Source: an uncultured Ruminococcus sp. (GTDB lineage Bacteria; Bacillota; Clostridia; Oscillospirales; Ruminococcaceae). From it: DNA of 33,525 bases. The notes beneath the pieces were generated by a model. The model worked only from the letters and a program-made list of their open reading frames with translations, was not told the origin of the DNA and did no database searches. The stretch spans positions 1 to 33,525 of the forward strand of contig CAMNFV010000007.1 in assembly GCA_946537515.1 (NCBI GenBank), given 5' to 3'. Shown here in pieces: positions 30,705-33,525 of this stretch. Numbering within the stretch: position 1 is the first letter of the stretch; every line of letters starts with the position of its first letter. The translations under genes were made by a program, and so were the position numbers.

Positions 30705-31169
30705 ATGAAACTTGCTGCTGCGCTGATGCGCCGTGCCGATTTGCAGACACAGATCAATGAGCTGCAAATGCGGCTGAATAACAATGCCCGTGTGCAGGAG
30801 GGCGAGAAGCCTGCGGAAGCGCCGGCCGATCTGCTCGCAGCGCTGGATGCTGCGATTACCGAACAGGAAACGCTGATTGCGCAGATCAATCTGACCAATG
30901 CGCAGACGGTCAGCGAGGGCAAGACGATCACCGAAATGATCGCGCACCGGGATGCGCTGCTGCAAAAATCGCGGATCATGCGCGGCTTTCTCGATGAAGC
31001 GAGCAATCTTGCACCGCGCTATTCCAAGACCGAGATCCGGATCGAAAGCACGGTCAATGTCCGCAAGCTGCAAAAGGATCTGGATGCAGTCGCAAAGGAG
31101 ATCCGGCTGACAGAGGAACGTCTTCAGGAGCTGAACTGGACGGCGGAGCTGATCACAGGCGAAAGCTGA
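30705..31169 (+). CDS. DIP1984 / septicolysin-like family protein (DUF6847)
   Basis: 154 aa. Landmarks of the DIP1984 family in order: MKLAAALMRRADLQTQINEL, RLNNNARVQEGEKPAE, a long helix with INLTNAQT, RYSKTEIRIESTVNV, and the end LQELNWTAEL. All-helical and cytosolic. Some homologues are annotated septicolysin, but evidence for toxin activity is thin, and nothing here (no signal peptide) supports secretion. Start ATG at 30705 follows GAAAGGAG. It ends the plus-strand unit ahead of a bidirectional terminator. Confidence 0.9.
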   Translation: MKLAAALMRRADLQTQINELQMRLNNNARVQEGEKPAEAPADLLAALDAAITEQETLIAQINLTNAQTVSEGKTITEMIAHRDALLQKSRIMRGFLDEASNLAPRYSKTEIRIESTVNVRKLQKDLDAVAKEIRLTEERLQELNWTAELITGES

Positions 31170-31366
31170 ACAGTTTTGGTTGGATTTCAGGTGGACAGCA
31201 GCTCCGCGGCTGAGTTTAAGTCCGCACGCCGAAAGGCATTCAGATTCGTGACAACGCATTCTGCATTTTGCACAGCGGTACACGGCATTTTGCATCATCA
31301 CTACCTTGCTGTCAATGAAATTCGGGCGGGAACGGGGTAAGTTCCTGATATAAATGAATAGAAAAC

Positions 31367-31412
31367 GCCGCTCCGGTCAGCGCTGTCTGATCGGAGCGGC
31401 TTGTTCTGTTTT
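31367..31412. terminator. Bidirectional intrinsic terminator between convergent genes
   Basis: GCCGCTCCGGTCAG (31367-31380), six-base loop, CTGATCGGAGCGGC (31387-31400): fourteen pairs with one G-U. Right side is TTGTTCTGTTTTC; left side GAATAGAAAAC gives a T-run for the minus strand. It separates the DIP1984-family gene from the convergent anti-sigma gene. The rest of the 256-base spacer shows nothing else. Confidence 0.88.
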
Positions 31413-31425
31413 CGGAAAGCGTGAT

Positions 31426-32895
31426 TTACGGTGTGCCGTAAGGCAGGTTGGCTTCTTTGATTGCGGGCGGTGCATCATAAGGCAGGGTGACTTCTGCGAC
31501 CGGTGCATAAGCCGTTTCGGCCTCATTTACTAAATTCTCAGTAAAGACGTGTTTTTCACTGTCGGCACTTGAAAGCACTACATCGGAAACATAAAGCTTC
31601 ATCGTGCTGCCTGCCGGAACGCAGATCCCTCGTTCTATGTCTGTGGCAGCGTCATAGAGCACAGCTTTACAGTCATACTTCAATGTGCCGTCATCTGCTT
31701 GCATGACCGAAACTTGCGGCCTCTGCTCTGTGAATGCGATCTTTTTTCCGTCTGCATTGTAAAAAGTCGCTCCTAATGATGTTTCCAGCCAAGTGCCGTC
31801 GCTGCATTTTTCTTTCAGCGAATCAGCAGGTTCAAGTGTATAGTTCACGACTAAGAATATGTCATTGAAGCAGATATCATTCACCGTGACCTTGCCGAAT
31901 TCATACTGATATTCCACAGGTGCGTCCAGCAAATTCGCTGTTGAAGGTGCTTCTTCTTCTTCAATAATCGGCGCTTCTTCCTCCTCTGCCTCAAGGTCAT
32001 TGATCGTTTTCTCAAAGGCTTCTTCTATTTCCGCTTTGATTTTAGCTTCCAGATCGAGCTTGCGCGCCTTGAAAAGCGGTGTATCCGCGGAATCGAGCAG
32101 GACGCGCTTCTCATTGCCGTTTTCATCGAGAATCGCGATGCGGTCAACTGTCAGCTCATAGAGCAGATATTCCGGCATCGGCTCTTTATACAGGAAGTCG
32201 TCGCCGGGCCGTTCGGCGTAGGTGCCGTCGTCGCCGCGTGTCAGGCAGACGGCTGTGCCGCCTTCCACCGGCAACGGGTAGAGCGCCATCATCAGACGGT
32301 CACGCGCCTCCCCGGGTGTCTTCTCCACGACCTGAACCGTGCCGTCCGCCGTGCTGACCTTGTGCTGCATCTGATAATCGTACATATTGCCCTTGCAGGA
32401 CATCGCAATGACGTCCGTATCCGCGATCTCAATATCATCATTGAGTTTGACTTCGCAGAGCACAACCGGAAAATGACCGTCTGCATTGGTAATATCAGTA
32501 ATATCCTCCAGCCAAATCGTACCCCAGTCAAAGGTGCGCGTGCGCATCTCTTCTGTCATGCGGTCGATCATCGGGAATTCGCGGTCATCCGCTTCAACTT
32601 CAACGGCGACTGCTTCGGGTACCGGTTCCGTTGTCACTTCCGGGGTTTCTTCTTCGATCTGACTTTCGATCTGTGTTGCGGCAGAGAGATCCTTGCCCTG
32701 CTTGTTCATGTGCATCAGCGTGTAGCCGCAGACGCCTGTGACTGCGATGCAGGCAGCAGCAGCTGTGATGCCCGTCACAATGCGGATCGCCGGTTTGCGT
32801 GTAATTGTATTCTCTTTCATGCCGAGAACCTCCTCTTTGCAATGTTCTGCAATTTGTACGCGATCTGCGGCATGACGATAATCCTGCATGTTCAT
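31426..32895 (-). CDS. Membrane-anchored putative anti-sigma factor with large extracytoplasmic region
   Basis: 489 aa. Short N-terminal cytoplasmic helix (DYRHAADRVQIAEHCKEEVL, residues ~5-24) of the kind that precedes the membrane helix in DUF4179-type anti-sigma factors, one membrane segment (~38-58, IVTGITAAAACIAVTGVCGY), then an acidic, Glu/Pro-rich linker and an extracellular part of ~400 residues. This has two mixed beta-rich sections separated by a Glu-rich stretch (~300-325) and ends with a duplicated V/NLPY-D/G-A/TP. The extracytoplasmic domains are not recognised. The ATG overlaps the stop of the ECF sigma gene as ATGA, the classic arrangement of a sigma/anti-sigma pair. The anti-sigma role is inferred from this. 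Confidence 0.78.
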   Translation of the reverse strand: MNMQDYRHAADRVQIAEHCKEEVLGMKENTITRKPAIRIVTGITAAAACIAVTGVCGYTLMHMNKQGKDLSAATQIESQIEEETPEVTTEPVPEAVAVEVEADDREFPMIDRMTEEMRTRTFDWGTIWLEDITDITNADGHFPVVLCEVKLNDDIEIADTDVIAMSCKGNMYDYQMQHKVSTADGTVQVVEKTPGEARDRLMMALYPLPVEGGTAVCLTRGDDGTYAERPGDDFLYKEPMPEYLLYELTVDRIAILDENGNEKRVLLDSADTPLFKARKLDLEAKIKAEIEEAFEKTINDLEAEEEEAPIIEEEEAPSTANLLDAPVEYQYEFGKVTVNDICFNDIFLVVNYTLEPADSLKEKCSDGTWLETSLGATFYNADGKKIAFTEQRPQVSVMQADDGTLKYDCKAVLYDAATDIERGICVPAGSTMKLYVSDVVLSSADSEKHVFTENLVNEAETAYAPVAEVTLPYDAPPAIKEANLPYGTP

Positions 32896-33365
32896 AATTC
32901 AAGCTCCTCTCCGAGTTGTTTTTTGAGCAGCTTCCGTGCCCTGTAAAGCTGCGTTTGAACAGACGTTTCACTTTTTTTGGTGATTGCACCGATCTCGCGG
33001 ACGGTGTATCCCTCATAATAATAGAGGTGGATCACAATGCGGTAATGTGCGGGGAGCGCGTTGACGGCATCCCAGATCGAATGCTCTGCATCCGTGACGC
33101 AGACCTCTGAGGCATCTTCAAGCGGGACGGTAAATCGTCGCCGGAAGGATTTCAGCAGATTCTTGCATCGGTTGACGGTGACGCGCAGCATCCAGGCTTT
33201 TTCGGATTCCTCGTCAGGAAAGGGTTCCTCACGCCGGAACCGGATGAGGAAGACATCGTGTGTGATGTCCTCTGCATCCTGCACATTGCGGCAGTAGGCG
33301 AGCGCGGTGCGGTATATCGTATTTTTCATGCGTTCGTAGATCGTAATCATCTGAGCTTGTTCCAT
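32892..33365 (-). CDS. ECF-type RNA polymerase sigma factor
   Basis: 157 aa. Region 2: IYRTALAYCRNVQDAEDITH with DVFLIRF, then EKAWMLRVTVNRCKNLLKS. Region 4: WDAVNALPAHYRIVIHLYYY, EGYTVREIGAITKKSETSVQ and TQLYRARKLLKKQL, a helix-turn-helix. Length and missing region 3 are typical of ECF factors. Responds presumably to an envelope signal sensed by the overlapping membrane protein. ATG at 33365 has AAAGGAG eight bases upstream, and a strong sigma-A-like promoter lies further up. Confidence 0.95.
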   Translation of the reverse strand: MEQAQMITIYERMKNTIYRTALAYCRNVQDAEDITHDVFLIRFRREEPFPDEESEKAWMLRVTVNRCKNLLKSFRRRFTVPLEDASEVCVTDAEHSIWDAVNALPAHYRIVIHLYYYEGYTVREIGAITKKSETSVQTQLYRARKLLKKQLGEELEL

Positions 33366-33481
33366 GGAGTATGCTCCTTTCCCTTGCGCGTTGTGCGCGG
33401 GGGCGTTTTGAAGTCTTCACTAATAAAACAACTGAGCACGGCAAAATATCACACACCCGGCAAAAAAATTTTTTCTTTCTT

Positions 33482-33510
33482 ATTATACACGCTTTTCCGC
33501 CTGATTTCAA
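33482..33510 (-). promoter_or_regulatory. Promoter of the ECF sigma / anti-sigma operon
   Basis: On the minus strand TTGAAA (33510-33505), 17-base spacer, TATAAT (33487-33482). The transcript would have a ~110-base leader. The housekeeping-type boxes suggest basal transcription independent of the ECF factor; a separate autoregulated promoter was not evident. Confidence 0.8.
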
Positions 33511-33525
33511 GCGGGCAGCGCCCGG

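Noticed and set aside
30705-31169. Septicolysin toxin
   Set aside because: The homology label exists in databases for this family, but the protein has no signal peptide or toxin features; DIP1984-family protein of unknown function is the safer name.

Overview
The window looks like a chromosomal core region of a Gram-positive Clostridia member, probably an Oscillospiraceae / Ruminococcus-like bacterium. Reasons: two conserved Firmicutes gene strings sit back to back, start sites carry strong GGAGG-type ribosome sites, promoters are sigma-A-like, the FtsQ homologue is DivIB-like, MurE carries the meso-DAP DNPR signature, and DUF4317 and DIP1984-family genes are present. The genus is an inference from gene content and style, not from a database match.

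Left arm (1-9450, minus strand, read right to left): promoter, pyrH, frr, uppS, cdsA, dxr, a CPBP membrane protease, rseP, a decayed remnant plus two tandem paralogous membrane proteins, ispG, and a DUF1871-like gene that runs off the left edge. This is the classical pyrH-frr-uppS-cdsA-dxr-rseP-ispG string (nucleotide supply, ribosome recycling, undecaprenyl and phospholipid precursors, MEP isoprenoid pathway, site-2 protease) with lineage-specific insertions on both sides of rseP.

Divergent spacer (9451-10639): about 1.2 kb without a convincing gene. It holds two to three degenerate copies of a ~115-nt unit with GCGGG..CCCGC palindromes, an AT-rich stretch, a near-consensus promoter and three tandem ~30-nt repeats leading into mraZ.

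Centre (10640-25440, plus strand): a dcw (division and cell wall) cluster: mraZ, rsmH, ftsL-like, class B PBP with two PASTA domains, murE, mraY, ftsW, a NUDIX hydrolase, murG, murA, divIB, ftsZ. murC, murD, murF and ftsA are absent from this stretch. The 400-nt spacer before the PBP gene contains a well-formed intrinsic terminator overlapped by a competing 12-bp hairpin, so it looks like an undescribed attenuation leader inside the cluster. ftsZ has its own promoter and a strong terminator.

Right arm (25441-33525): a long DivIVA-like coiled-coil protein translationally coupled to an orphan class I fumarase/tartrate dehydratase beta subunit; a SigH-like sigma factor; a CxxC zinc-ribbon protein; a DUF1858 protein; DUF4317 and DIP1984-family genes; a bidirectional terminator; and on the minus strand an ECF sigma factor with its overlapping membrane-anchored putative anti-sigma gene. 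No tRNA, rRNA, CRISPR array, insertion sequence or phage gene was seen.
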